This document shows, in pieces, positions 25,010 to 32,458 of a stretch of DNA of 32,458 bases. Every line of letters starts with the position of its first letter. Positions within the stretch are counted from its first letter, which is position 1. The notes beneath the pieces were generated by a model. It saw only the letters and a program-made list of their open reading frames with translations. It did not search any database and was not told where the DNA came from. This DNA comes from Verrucomicrobiales bacterium. Its GTDB lineage: Bacteria > Verrucomicrobiota > Verrucomicrobiia > Verrucomicrobiales > DEV007. The stretch covers positions 1 to 32,458 of the forward strand of contig JANQJH010000017.1 in NCBI GenBank assembly GCA_028281705.1, written 5' to 3'. Both the position numbers and the translations under genes were made by a program.

Positions 25010-26572
25010 ATGAACGCTGTCATACGTTGCGTCTGCCTATTTTTTCTCGTTCTCACAGAGGTCCAAGAGGCCGCGGGACAAGGAGAGCTCAGTCCGGAGC
25101 TGCCTGGCATTCTCGATCTCACTCAAGCCAAGAGTCCCGATGAGATTCAAGCGTTGTTCTATGACTACATATGGAAATCCTTCATCGCGATTAGCTGGCC
25201 CAACGAAGAGCTAGAGCTATCTGGCGATGGGAAGAGAATCATTGCCGGCACGCGAGGAACTCCCGACACCAGCAAAAGCATCTTAGATCAGACGGGAAAT
25301 ACAGCGGACGGCATGGCCTTCGCCGTTTGGGAAACCTACAAGGAACCTGAAGAAGTTTTTCTCTATCCCGATCAATGGAAGAACTATCCTGACTGGAATT
25401 CGCCCCGGCCTCTCCCCGCCAAGCTCGTCCAAACTGGTAATGATCCCATGAGGTATCGCGAACTTTTTCGATATTCGAAGAATTTCGGGGAATATGCTAC
25501 CGACATTAACCAGCCCTACTTCTTTGATGCCGCCACCGGACCTCTCGTTGATTGGCGGGGCAACTATGTTCGCTACGAGGTCGCGATTAACCGGTCTTTT
25601 TTCGAGTATATCAAATACCACAAGTATTACGATGCGAGCACGCAAATTGCTGCCGTTGAAGAAACGATCAAACATGTGCCCACGCCGGAACAGCGGAGAG
25701 ATCCCAGCGCACCAAGGCCAGGATTCAAGCGCCCACCCTACGGAGGGGAATCTTATTTGCAGCCGGATGATCCGGGCATGATTGATGTGAAGGCCGCCTG
25801 GCGTGTTCTCGAAGAAGAGGACCACCATGATCGCTATCTGCATCGGCGAATTGTACGTAATGACGCGGGAGGTTCGCATCTAATGGGCTTGGTTGCCCTT
25901 CACATTTTGCGCTACACACATATCAAGAGCCTCCATCCGAAAACAGGCGAGCCTAAGACGAAAAGAGGCTATGTCGCTGCGACATTCGAGCAGGTTGACA
26001 ATGTTGCCATCAAGAAGCCAGGCGGCAACCCTCCCAAACATCCGACCTTTAATCTTGGTCATGATGGCGACCCCATTCAGAATGAATTTGGATTCAAAGG
26101 ATCGATTCCTCAGATCATCAAGCCGCCAGACAACGAGAATCCTCCGAAGCTGAATCTCATTCCCATTTTTCGAGCTAGGTCACAAACGTTGAGCCCCGCG
26201 ATCAACGATTTAAACCGGGACTATCAGGATAAGCTCGCGCCTTCGGTATATCAATATTACGAATTGATCGGAACGCAAAACAAGCATCCAGGATACACTA
26301 TTTACCAACCTATCCCGTCGGATTCCTCGAATGTTTTCGAGGGGCTTGATCTAAACGGCCATCAAGGACCCACTACCGGAGTTTATACGAACACCAACAA
26401 TCTAGTGAACACCGCATTGGAATCTTACACGCAGAAAAATTTTAGCTGCATTCTTTGTCATGTTCGCGCTCGGCCACAGGGTGTGCCGGAATCGGCCTGG
26501 GAAGAGGATTACTTCAAGACCCTCACCTTCCTCCTCAATTCAGCCCATAAACCGTCAGATAAAGGAGAATGA
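25010..26572 (+). CDS. Exported cytochrome c-like protein with one heme motif
   Basis: A 520-residue protein with a signal peptide (cleavage probably near residue 23, AAG-QG). Most of it has no family I can name; it is rich in aromatic residues, with segments such as YDYIWKSFIAISWPN, GMAFAVWETYKEPEEVF and MGLVALHILRYTHIK. Near the C-terminus a single heme-binding CxxCH motif is present (NFSCILCHVRA, C480, C483, H484). A large exported protein with one C-terminal heme c is likely. A distal heme ligand cannot be assigned. The pathway is unknown; it is the first of a run of exported, possibly redox-active proteins on this strand. Confidence 0.7.
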   Translation: MNAVIRCVCLFFLVLTEVQEAAGQGELSPELPGILDLTQAKSPDEIQALFYDYIWKSFIAISWPNEELELSGDGKRIIAGTRGTPDTSKSILDQTGNTADGMAFAVWETYKEPEEVFLYPDQWKNYPDWNSPRPLPAKLVQTGNDPMRYRELFRYSKNFGEYATDINQPYFFDAATGPLVDWRGNYVRYEVAINRSFFEYIKYHKYYDASTQIAAVEETIKHVPTPEQRRDPSAPRPGFKRPPYGGESYLQPDDPGMIDVKAAWRVLEEEDHHDRYLHRRIVRNDAGGSHLMGLVALHILRYTHIKSLHPKTGEPKTKRGYVAATFEQVDNVAIKKPGGNPPKHPTFNLGHDGDPIQNEFGFKGSIPQIIKPPDNENPPKLNLIPIFRARSQTLSPAINDLNRDYQDKLAPSVYQYYELIGTQNKHPGYTIYQPIPSDSSNVFEGLDLNGHQGPTTGVYTNTNNLVNTALESYTQKNFSCILCHVRARPQGVPESAWEEDYFKTLTFLLNSAHKPSDKGE

Positions 26573-26894
26573 CCATTGAGAATTCTGTTACGTCCGCAAG
26601 TTGGGAATCTAACATTGTTGGTCGTCACGGCGACGCCAGGAGAAACGTAGTTACAGCGCATTGTCCGATTTCTCCAAATCCGGACAAACAATCTGGCCAA
26701 GAATCGAACTGCATCGCATTTGGTCGCGCCTTTCGTGAATTCGAACCGATTTATTTGTCTTCTGGCGGTAGCGATCGTATAGACTACGGCCGAGTATCAA
26801 TCCGTGGCCCCAGAACGTCTGATGGCGATTCGCGCTACTGAGGCTGCCTTCCGATCTGGCAGAAATCAATGCTAAGAGCTGAAACGGAAATTTC
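26573..26894. other. Intergenic region without a convincing gene
   Basis: The 322 bases between the cytochrome-like gene and the next gene contain a 90-codon ORF from ATG 26569 that overlaps the upstream stop (ATGA), but its product looks random and has no family resemblance. No terminator or promoter was recognised. Confidence 0.45.
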
Positions 26895-28586
26895 ATGAAA
26901 AAAAGAAAAACGATCGTTCTGATTTCGGTTTGGTTCCTCTTGAGTTGGAGTCGATCTGTGGCTGACACCAACATCACTTTCCGAGTGATGGACAAAGAGT
27001 TGAGCACTCCATTGGTGGACGCTCGAATCGAGTTGGAGATGTCCGGATTATCTGAGGACCAAGCGGTGGAAAACGGATCGACGGATCGCGAGGGATATTT
27101 CCGCTCGTCATCAACGTTGGAAAGCGGAGAAGCTGCGATGATTACAGTTCGGAAGCCCGGGTACGTACCGTGGCGGTTCAGCTATCGCGAGGACGGTGGG
27201 CGTCAATTCATTGGGCGGGGAGAGGAGGTCGCGGTGCCGGCTTGCAGACCGATCGGCGGAGTCGTGGTGGACGAGAACGGAACTCCAATTCCCGAGGTGA
27301 AGGTGGCGCTGAGCATCCCGCAATCCCTCGCCGGCCCGCGCATTCCTGCATCTGACTTAGCGGCGACAGCTTCGTTGTCCGGCGAATGGAAGTCCGATGC
27401 TGTTCCAGCGGACGTGCGCTACATTCGAGTGGAGGTTCAGCATCCGGATTTCAAGATGCTCGGCGGCAAACCTGAAGACTTGTCCGTCGAAGCCCTTCAG
27501 GCGCTAAAATCCGTCGTTCGCATGAAGGGTCTCTGTCGCCTCAAGGGAATCGTTGTGGATCCAGCAGGAACTCCGATCGCGGGAGCAAAAGTGATTGTCG
27601 GAGGTGAGTGGGGTGTGAGGACGTGGGACGATAATCCGTCTGTGGAAACGCAATCCACGGGCAGTTTCCAGTTGGATCTACTCAACGTCGGTAAACGCAT
27701 GTTAGTCGCTGAAGCGGATTCCTGGGCGCCCGCCACACTCATGCTAGATATCCGCAAGGGGATGGAACCAGTGGAAATCCGACTGAAGGCACCTTCGACG
27801 ATTTCTTTAAGAATCACGGACACGGAGGAGAAGCCGATCGCCAACGCGGCCGTTTCTGTTTGGGAGTGGGAAAACTACACTCATCCGGGTTGGGAGTTCC
27901 GATCTGATGCGGAGGGACGAGTTGTCTGGACGACGGCGCCGGAAGGTGTCGTGTCGATCAATGTGAGCAAGCCCGGATATATCAGACGGCGACATATCCC
28001 GGTAGGCGCTGGCCCGGAGGAGCACGTCATCAAGTTGGATCCAGAACCCCGCCCCACCGGCATCGCAACCGACGCTACGAAGGGCACGGAGGGGCCGCTC
28101 CAGCGTGCTGTAGCCATGCCCTTGCCAGGTGGGAATTTGAAAAACCTGGCGAAAGCCGTTCCGGATCCCGGGGAACCCAATGAGAAACGTCGGCTGACCG
28201 GGAGCATGAAAGCGATTCCGCTCAATCGGGAGGCGGGCGGAGCCTTTGCGCTGGTTATTCGGCTTCGCCTGCTCGACGGCCACCATGTCTACCCGATGGG
28301 CGATCCCGATGAGAATCCGGCGGCGACGACGCTTAAGCTCGATCTGCCGGAGGGATTCGAACCGAAGGGAGATTGGGTGGCGTCGGACGCCGTCAAGAAA
28401 GCCGGAACACCTGTCTACAGGGATGAGGTCGTTTTTGGCAGAGCCATCCAACTACCGAAAGGTGCCGTGGCTGTAGGCAAAACGCTAGAATGCAGAATCG
28501 GTTACCAGATTTGCAATGATTCCGTCTGCTGGCCACCCGCCGAACTTCCACTGGAGACGATACTGGAGATTCAAGAAGATAAATAA
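26895..28586 (+). CDS. Secreted protein with carboxypeptidase-regulatory-like domains and a DsbD-alpha-like C-terminal domain
   Basis: A 563-residue protein with a signal peptide (about residues 1-24). The N-terminal 380 residues contain three or more Ig-like carboxypeptidase-regulatory-type domains, each with a G-x-V/I-V-D-x-x-G-T-P-I core (GGVVVDENGTPIPEVKVAL; LKGIVVDPAGTPIAGAKVIV; DTEEKPIANAAVSVWEW). The last 120 residues resemble the N-terminal (alpha) domain of the thiol:disulfide interchange protein DsbD: LRLLDGHHVYPMGDPDENP, TTLKLDLPEGFEP and GYQICNDSVCWPPAELPLE, with two cysteines in C-N-D-S-V-C. In DsbD this domain passes electrons to outer-membrane-side partners. No membrane or thioredoxin domain is attached here. 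The next gene, 57 bases on, is the UxC protein, so the two may be partners (inference). Confidence 0.72.
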   Translation: MKKRKTIVLISVWFLLSWSRSVADTNITFRVMDKELSTPLVDARIELEMSGLSEDQAVENGSTDREGYFRSSSTLESGEAAMITVRKPGYVPWRFSYREDGGRQFIGRGEEVAVPACRPIGGVVVDENGTPIPEVKVALSIPQSLAGPRIPASDLAATASLSGEWKSDAVPADVRYIRVEVQHPDFKMLGGKPEDLSVEALQALKSVVRMKGLCRLKGIVVDPAGTPIAGAKVIVGGEWGVRTWDDNPSVETQSTGSFQLDLLNVGKRMLVAEADSWAPATLMLDIRKGMEPVEIRLKAPSTISLRITDTEEKPIANAAVSVWEWENYTHPGWEFRSDAEGRVVWTTAPEGVVSINVSKPGYIRRRHIPVGAGPEEHVIKLDPEPRPTGIATDATKGTEGPLQRAVAMPLPGGNLKNLAKAVPDPGEPNEKRRLTGSMKAIPLNREAGGAFALVIRLRLLDGHHVYPMGDPDENPAATTLKLDLPEGFEPKGDWVASDAVKKAGTPVYRDEVVFGRAIQLPKGAVAVGKTLECRIGYQICNDSVCWPPAELPLETILEIQEDK

Positions 28587-28643
28587 CGAGCGTTGCTGCT
28601 GGGTCGGTTCGACCTGGCGGTGGTGCCGATAACCGAAAGACCT

Positions 28644-29942
28644 ATGAAGCCATCACATGTTCTGAAAATAATCGCCATCTTCCTACTAATGGGTGTCCCA
28701 TCTGGTGATGCCGCGGACCTCGACCGATTGAAGCTGCTCTATGTAGGTGACTCCGAAAGCGCCCGGGCTCAAGAGTTTACGGGCTTTCTGGAGATGAACG
28801 TCGGTTCGGTCGAGTTCGCATCGAGGGAGAATTTTCAGCCGCAGCGAGCAAAGGGATTCGACGTGGTGCTTCTAGATTGGCCGCAGTCGTCGGAAGCTCG
28901 GCTAGAACGGGGAATGGGCAGCCCGCTGGGAACTCGATCCACCTGGAACAAGCCAACGGTGCTGCTGGGGAGCGCGGGACTCAATCTCGCCGTGGCGTGG
29001 AGCCTTCGCGGTGGATCCGGGTGAGCATGCCTCTATCCATTCGCGTACGGGCTACGCGAGCACATCGTTTTCGACCGACCGTTCTCAATCGACACATCCG
29101 CCGTCATCCAGCGAGCCACGCCGACCGCGTTCAAATCGGCGGTCCCTGATCCGAGAGTCGAGATGCTTCCCTTGGTGAGACAGCTCCAGCGGCGATGGGA
29201 CGCGGGTTGGTGTACCTACACGGACGGATTTGATAACAATCCCGATGTTGAAGTTTTCAGTGGCGGCGAGAACGAAAAAACGGCGACGGCCGCCGCGCTC
29301 TGGCGACAAGGAAACCTGCTACATTTTGGGTTCGAACAGTCGCCCGCAGAAATGAATGAAATCGGCCAGAAGTTGCTGTTGAACTGCATCGCCTATATCA
29401 GTCGATTCACGGAAGACCGCCCCATTGCCGTCACTCCGTCCGTTTTCGGCGGCACGGTCGCCTATCCTCGAACGTATCTCGATCGGCGCCTCAAAGACAA
29501 AGGCGACGTGGACGCTGCTTGGCGATTCTTGAGCGCGAAGACCCAGGACAAACTGGTGACCTTGGAAAAGGAGGAAGTACGCCAGTGGTACGCGGAGAAC
29601 CGGCCCTACCTACATCCGGACGAGAGTCAGAAATTGGAGGTGGATGTGGAAGCGAAACTGCTGGGCGCTCCGATCGATGATTTAGAGTTCTTTTCCAAGA
29701 CGGTCGCCGCATTGAGCGATTCAACTCTATCCGAATCGGCGAAACGACTTCTTCGTCGATACGGACCGGAAGAAACCCATGGACTGAAATCGGCGAAGGA
29801 ATGGCAGGAATGGGTGCGGGCACACCGCCTGTATCTCTTCTTTTCCGATCAAGGAGACTATCGCTGGTATGTCGATCCGCTAGCGAAAAAGCGCGGCGTT
29901 CCTTCAGTTGAACTCCGGGGGTCCGCGAGGGCGTCGGATTGA
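28644..29942 (+). CDS. Exported probable selenoprotein with one in-frame TGA (U-A-C motif)
   Basis: Read through TGA at 29022-29024, the frame gives 432 residues. The ATG at 28644 opens a signal peptide (MKPSHVLKIIAIFLLMGVP, cleavage near DAA). Segments such as LKLLYVGDSESARAQEF, GFDVVLLDWPQ and KPTVLLGSAGLNLAVAW look like a Rossmann-type, glutamine-amidotransferase/ThuA-like fold. U127 lies in GGSG-U-ACLYPFAYGLREH; the rest (GWCTYTDGFDNNPDVEVFSG, LLHFGFEQSP, LLLNCIAYISRF) continues without frameshift for 305 residues. A cysteine in place of U would give a C-x-C motif. A strong hairpin follows at 29040-29060. The C-terminal 170 residues are charged and helical. Without recoding the gene would be read as two fragments. 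Function is unknown; a redox role is inferred from U-x-C and from the DsbD-alpha-like neighbour. Confidence 0.82.
29040..29060 (+). promoter_or_regulatory. Candidate bacterial SECIS hairpin
   Basis: TCGCGTA (29041-29047) pairs perfectly with TACGCGA (29053-29059) around the 5-base loop CGGGC; a T-G pair at 29040/29060 adds one more. The loop begins 23 bases after the TGA and has G at its second position. This matches the general description of bacterial SECIS elements and parallels the hairpin at 12790-12806. The stem lies in the codons for F-A-Y-G-L-R-E. Confidence 0.75.
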
Positions 29943-29948
29943 AGTTGG

Positions 29949-32458
29949 TTATAGTGGATCCGCAATGAGAGTTCTCAGCCGAATGAAAACCTGGTGGCCA
30001 CGCTCCTCGCTTTCGTCTTTATAGGAGACAATCACGCGGCCGTTTTCATTCACAGTGCTTACGACCTTGAAGGTTTCTACGGCACTCCACTGCACGAGAT
30101 CCGGGGAAACCTCCAGAGAGATCTGAAGATCAGTCGCTCCGGCGCGTTTGGTGATTCTCAAGGTGCCGTCGGGCATGAAGCGGGGCAGCGTGTGCGCGGA
30201 GTTTTCCTCCGGATGCCCGCCCAAGGCGTACTCCATGAGGTTGGTCAGGCCGTCGCCATCCTCGTCGCCGTCATCGTCGGTGATGCCGTGGGATTGTTTC
30301 CAAGAGGCGTAGTCGATGGGCGTCGCCGTATCGGGCGTACCCGTGCCCGGACTGCCTCCCTCTTCCGGGCTCACCGTCCAGCTGGCGGCCTCATTGGTGT
30401 CGCCACTGACATAAACCAGGCTGCGCCCGCCGCCGTCGGCGTCCGCGGGCCAGGGTTCGTCATCGCCGTAGGTGATTTCTGCGATGAGGGCGCCACTGGC
30501 GGCGAGGAGGCGGAGCGTTTCTCCTCCGTTGTTGAGACGGCCTTGGAACTGCCCCAAAACGCGCCCCCCGCTGGGGTAGGCCTCGGTAAATGCCGCACTG
30601 TCCTGGACGAGGACGGCGCGTTCGCCCGGTTCGAGGGTGAGGTCGTCGAAGGTGAAAACGACGCCATCATCGAAGCGCGTGCCTTCAAGGAGCACCGTGG
30701 CATCACTGCGATTCCACAGTTCGATGAACTCCGTTGGGGTGTTGTCCGCTGGATGATAATGAATCTCTGAGATAGTCAGATTGTCGCTCCTAGCAAAAAC
30801 CTCAGTCGCCGTTCCGGTGACGGTGATGCTTGCCGTCCCAACGGGTTCGTCCCGGAGGTTGAAGGCCTCCAGGCGAATGGCATTGGCTCCGACCGTGACG
30901 GGGATATCCAGGGACCAACTGGAGGCGTTGCGCCAGGTCAGGGGCAGGGAAAAGGACTCATTCTGGAGACGGATTTCATCGACATCGATCCACCCGCGTC
31001 CTTGCAAAGTCACCAAGGGTTGATCCGTGGAGAAATCATCACCGCCGTTGGTGGTAATGGCGAAGTCGACCGGGTCGGGCAATTGGTTGCGGGCGAAGTT
31101 CGCGCGGGACCGGACATAGCTGGTCACACTGTTCAAGTTGCTGCGAAAGAGAGATCCGTAGTGTCTCGCCCATCGGTCAACGTAATCTTCGTTGTAGACG
31201 GAGTCTAGCATGTCAAGAAGGTGGCCGTGAAAACGCCGTAAGTTCGCCGGGCGTTCCAGGAGGAGGGGAATGGTCACTTCCGTACCGTTGTTGTTTCGTT
31301 TGCCGATCAGGGGGGAACTGGAAGCGAGGCGCCAGGCGCGGTCGAAGTCCCAGGGGAGGGCCAGCAGACGGTCGTCCTCTGCGCGATGATAGAGGCGGAG
31401 GTTGTGTTCCCACAGACGGGTGTAGAAATCGTCGTTGCCATTGAGCGCCATCATGGCAAAGGCCCGCGTCCACTGGTCGATGTCAAAGGCAGCCTCCGTG
31501 GCGGCATCGAAAGCGAGTTCCTCCTCCATGGCGCGAGCGGCTCTGACAATGGCCCCATACTGATCGCGGTCGCGGCCGCTTCGGATTTGAAAGCCCCAGC
31601 GGTAGGCCTCCTTGTCATCGCCCATGACGCGGAAGTCGTAGCGGCCGTTGTCGTGGGTGTAGGGGAAGGGGCGTTTGGGCGATTCCGGGCGCCCGTCGAG
31701 CGTGGCCTGTGGCGTGTAGAGCAGTTCCAGATTGAAGACAGTGCCCTCACTGGCATTGTCGAAAGTGCCCCGCAGGAAGGGCCCCGAGGTGCGTCCCATG
31801 AGGAGGAGGACGCGGCCGGTGAAGCTTGGCTGGTCAAAGTCGAGCTGCACGACATCGTTGTAGTAGCTCGGCAGCTTGCCGCCTGCGGCGTAGAACAAGT
31901 GTTGGGCCACGATCTCGCCCTTGCCGGGATCGCGCTCCAGGGAGACCGTTTCATGCACGCCGCGAAACGGATGTTCGGGGTCGAAGCGAACGTTGAGGCC
32001 CTGGAAGGGAGTGTTGTTTCTCGCCCAGGCACTACCCTTCAAGCGGATGCCGACGTTGTGATAGGCGATGTCCTTGTAGATCACGGTGCCGCCGATGCGG
32101 TCGTTGCTCATGCGGTTGGCATCCTCGAAGAGGAAATCGCGATCTTTCTTCTCCATGAGTACGCGAAAGCGATGGGGGCCATCCTCCAATTCCGCATCAT
32201 CCACGACTTCATACATGGCACGGGCATCCGGGCCTTCGCGGGGAAAGAAATTCGTGTTGCCCAAGGTGTCCGTGGCGGTCACGTGAATTCTAACCAAGTC
32301 ATCAACCGGTCTTCCCGGAATCGTCGCCGCGTAGAGATCATCTTCCTCCTGCTGCATGTCGATCACGTGTGTGCCGCCGGAGAAGAGGGTGCCGCCGTTG
32401 ATGGCGTAGGTGAGGGTGAGGGAATCGATCCCGTCCGGATCGGAGGCGCGAACCCGCA
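29949..32458 (-). CDS. CotH-kinase and lamin-tail domain protein (5' end outside window)
   Basis: The frame is open to the right edge (codons upstream of GTG 32366 read RVRASDPDGIDSLTLTYAI), so the N-terminus is missing. The visible 835 residues comprise a preceding beta domain, then a CotH-type kinase-like domain (IYKDIAYHNVGIRLKGSAW, LNVRFDPEHPFRG, GNDDFYTRLWEHNLRLYHR, LLALPWDFDRAW), an Ig-like segment, a lamin-tail domain (ISEIHYHPADNTPTEFIEL through AYPSGGRVLGQFQGRLNNGG), an acidic type-3-like repeat (DGDEDGDGLTNLMEYALGG) and a C-terminal beta module. CotH of Bacillus phosphorylates spore-coat protein; exported members in Verrucomicrobiota have no known substrate. It is convergent with the UxC gene, with 6 bases between the stops. 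A decayed relative lies at 19980-20350. Confidence 0.88.
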   Translation of the reverse strand, partial: RVRASDPDGIDSLTLTYAINGGTLFSGGTHVIDMQQEEDDLYAATIPGRPVDDLVRIHVTATDTLGNTNFFPREGPDARAMYEVVDDAELEDGPHRFRVLMEKKDRDFLFEDANRMSNDRIGGTVIYKDIAYHNVGIRLKGSAWARNNTPFQGLNVRFDPEHPFRGVHETVSLERDPGKGEIVAQHLFYAAGGKLPSYYNDVVQLDFDQPSFTGRVLLLMGRTSGPFLRGTFDNASEGTVFNLELLYTPQATLDGRPESPKRPFPYTHDNGRYDFRVMGDDKEAYRWGFQIRSGRDRDQYGAIVRAARAMEEELAFDAATEAAFDIDQWTRAFAMMALNGNDDFYTRLWEHNLRLYHRAEDDRLLALPWDFDRAWRLASSSPLIGKRNNNGTEVTIPLLLERPANLRRFHGHLLDMLDSVYNEDYVDRWARHYGSLFRSNLNSVTSYVRSRANFARNQLPDPVDFAITTNGGDDFSTDQPLVTLQGRGWIDVDEIRLQNESFSLPLTWRNASSWSLDIPVTVGANAIRLEAFNLRDEPVGTASITVTGTATEVFARSDNLTISEIHYHPADNTPTEFIELWNRSDATVLLEGTRFDDGVVFTFDDLTLEPGERAVLVQDSAAFTEAYPSGGRVLGQFQGRLNNGGETLRLLAASGALIAEITYGDDEPWPADADGGGRSLVYVSGDTNEAASWTVSPEEGGSPGTGTPDTATPIDYASWKQSHGITDDDGDEDGDGLTNLMEYALGGHPEENSAHTLPRFMPDGTLRITKRAGATDLQISLEVSPDLVQWSAVETFKVVSTVNENGRVIVSYKDESEERGHQVFIRLRTLIADPL
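30459..30582. repeat. Duplicated DNA segment, copy 2
   Basis: This part of the lamin-tail coding sequence is nearly identical to 19991-20113; it has one more base, which keeps its frame intact. The two copies lie in the same orientation about 10.5 kb apart. Confidence 0.85.

Noticed and set aside
26569..26841. A 90-codon gene overlapping the cytochrome-like gene by ATGA
   Set aside because: The product has no recognisable pattern, the SD-like GGAG is too close to the ATG, and nothing supports it beyond being open.
28644..29942. Reading this locus as two separate genes or a frameshifted pseudogene
   Set aside because: The frame is unchanged across the TGA, the sequence between 29025 and 29162 codes for good protein, and a hairpin lies at the right distance.
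8231..29942. General reassignment of TGA to an amino acid in this organism
   Set aside because: TGA is the natural stop of several intact genes here (for example 8231-9121, 12576-13619 and 25010-26572), with the frame ending where the protein domain ends.
1..32458. CRISPR arrays, tRNA or rRNA genes, insertion sequences
   Set aside because: No regularly spaced direct repeats, cloverleaf-like tRNA sequence, rRNA sequence or intact transposase was recognised by eye; a covariance-model scan would be more sensitive for tRNAs.

Overview
The window looks like a chromosomal piece of a member of the Verrucomicrobiota (PVC group), probably aquatic. Evidence is a PEP-CTERM protein, exported proteins ending in a type-3-like calcium repeat plus a beta module, CotH-kinase/lamin-tail proteins, arylsulfatases, lactonase-type beta-propellers and ECF sigma factors with membrane-bound C-terminal extensions. 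Most start codons have little or no Shine-Dalgarno sequence. No rRNA, tRNA, CRISPR array or intact insertion sequence was seen.

Layout. 1-3081 (+): the tail of one exported protein, a PEP-CTERM protein, a TIGR02597-like protein and a secreted homologue of the PEP-CTERM protein. 3282-6562 (-): an ECF sigma factor fused through a membrane segment to helical repeats, translationally coupled to a second repeat protein. 6642-7658 (-): an NAD-dependent epimerase. 8231-10583 (-): an exported lactonase-type propeller, then another membrane-anchored protein of the repeat type. 10881-13619 (+): a small anti-sigma-like protein, an ECF sigma factor, a membrane anti-sigma-like protein and an exported thioredoxin-like protein. 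13730-16147 (+): a sulfatase fused to a lactonase propeller. 16225-19799 (-): two more exported sulfatases. 19980-20350: a decayed CotH/lamin-tail remnant. 20467-24456 (-): two large membrane-anchored repeat proteins. 25010-29942 (+): an exported one-heme cytochrome-like protein, a secreted protein ending in a DsbD-alpha-like domain, and a second interrupted protein. 29949 to the right edge (-): a CotH/lamin-tail protein that runs out of the window.

Main discovery. Two genes that look broken are best read as selenoprotein genes. At 12576-13619 a thioredoxin-like reading frame has two in-frame TGA codons exactly where the two cysteines of a W-C-x-x-C active site belong, giving W-U-P-V-U. At 28644-29942 a second exported protein has one in-frame TGA in a G-S-G-U-A-C context. 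Each is followed, at 16-25 nt, by a perfect GC-rich hairpin with a 5-nt loop that has G at its second position, as expected of bacterial SECIS elements. All three TGA codons keep the frame open on both sides.

How the genes may work together (inference). Two signalling modules are present: a classical ECF/anti-sigma pair next to the UxxU protein, and an ECF sigma factor carrying its own membrane segment and repeat domain. The exported redox proteins (UxxU thioredoxin-like, UxC protein, DsbD-alpha-like protein, cytochrome-like protein) suggest thiol/selenol chemistry outside the cytoplasm. The sulfatases and propellers suggest use of sulfated polysaccharides.
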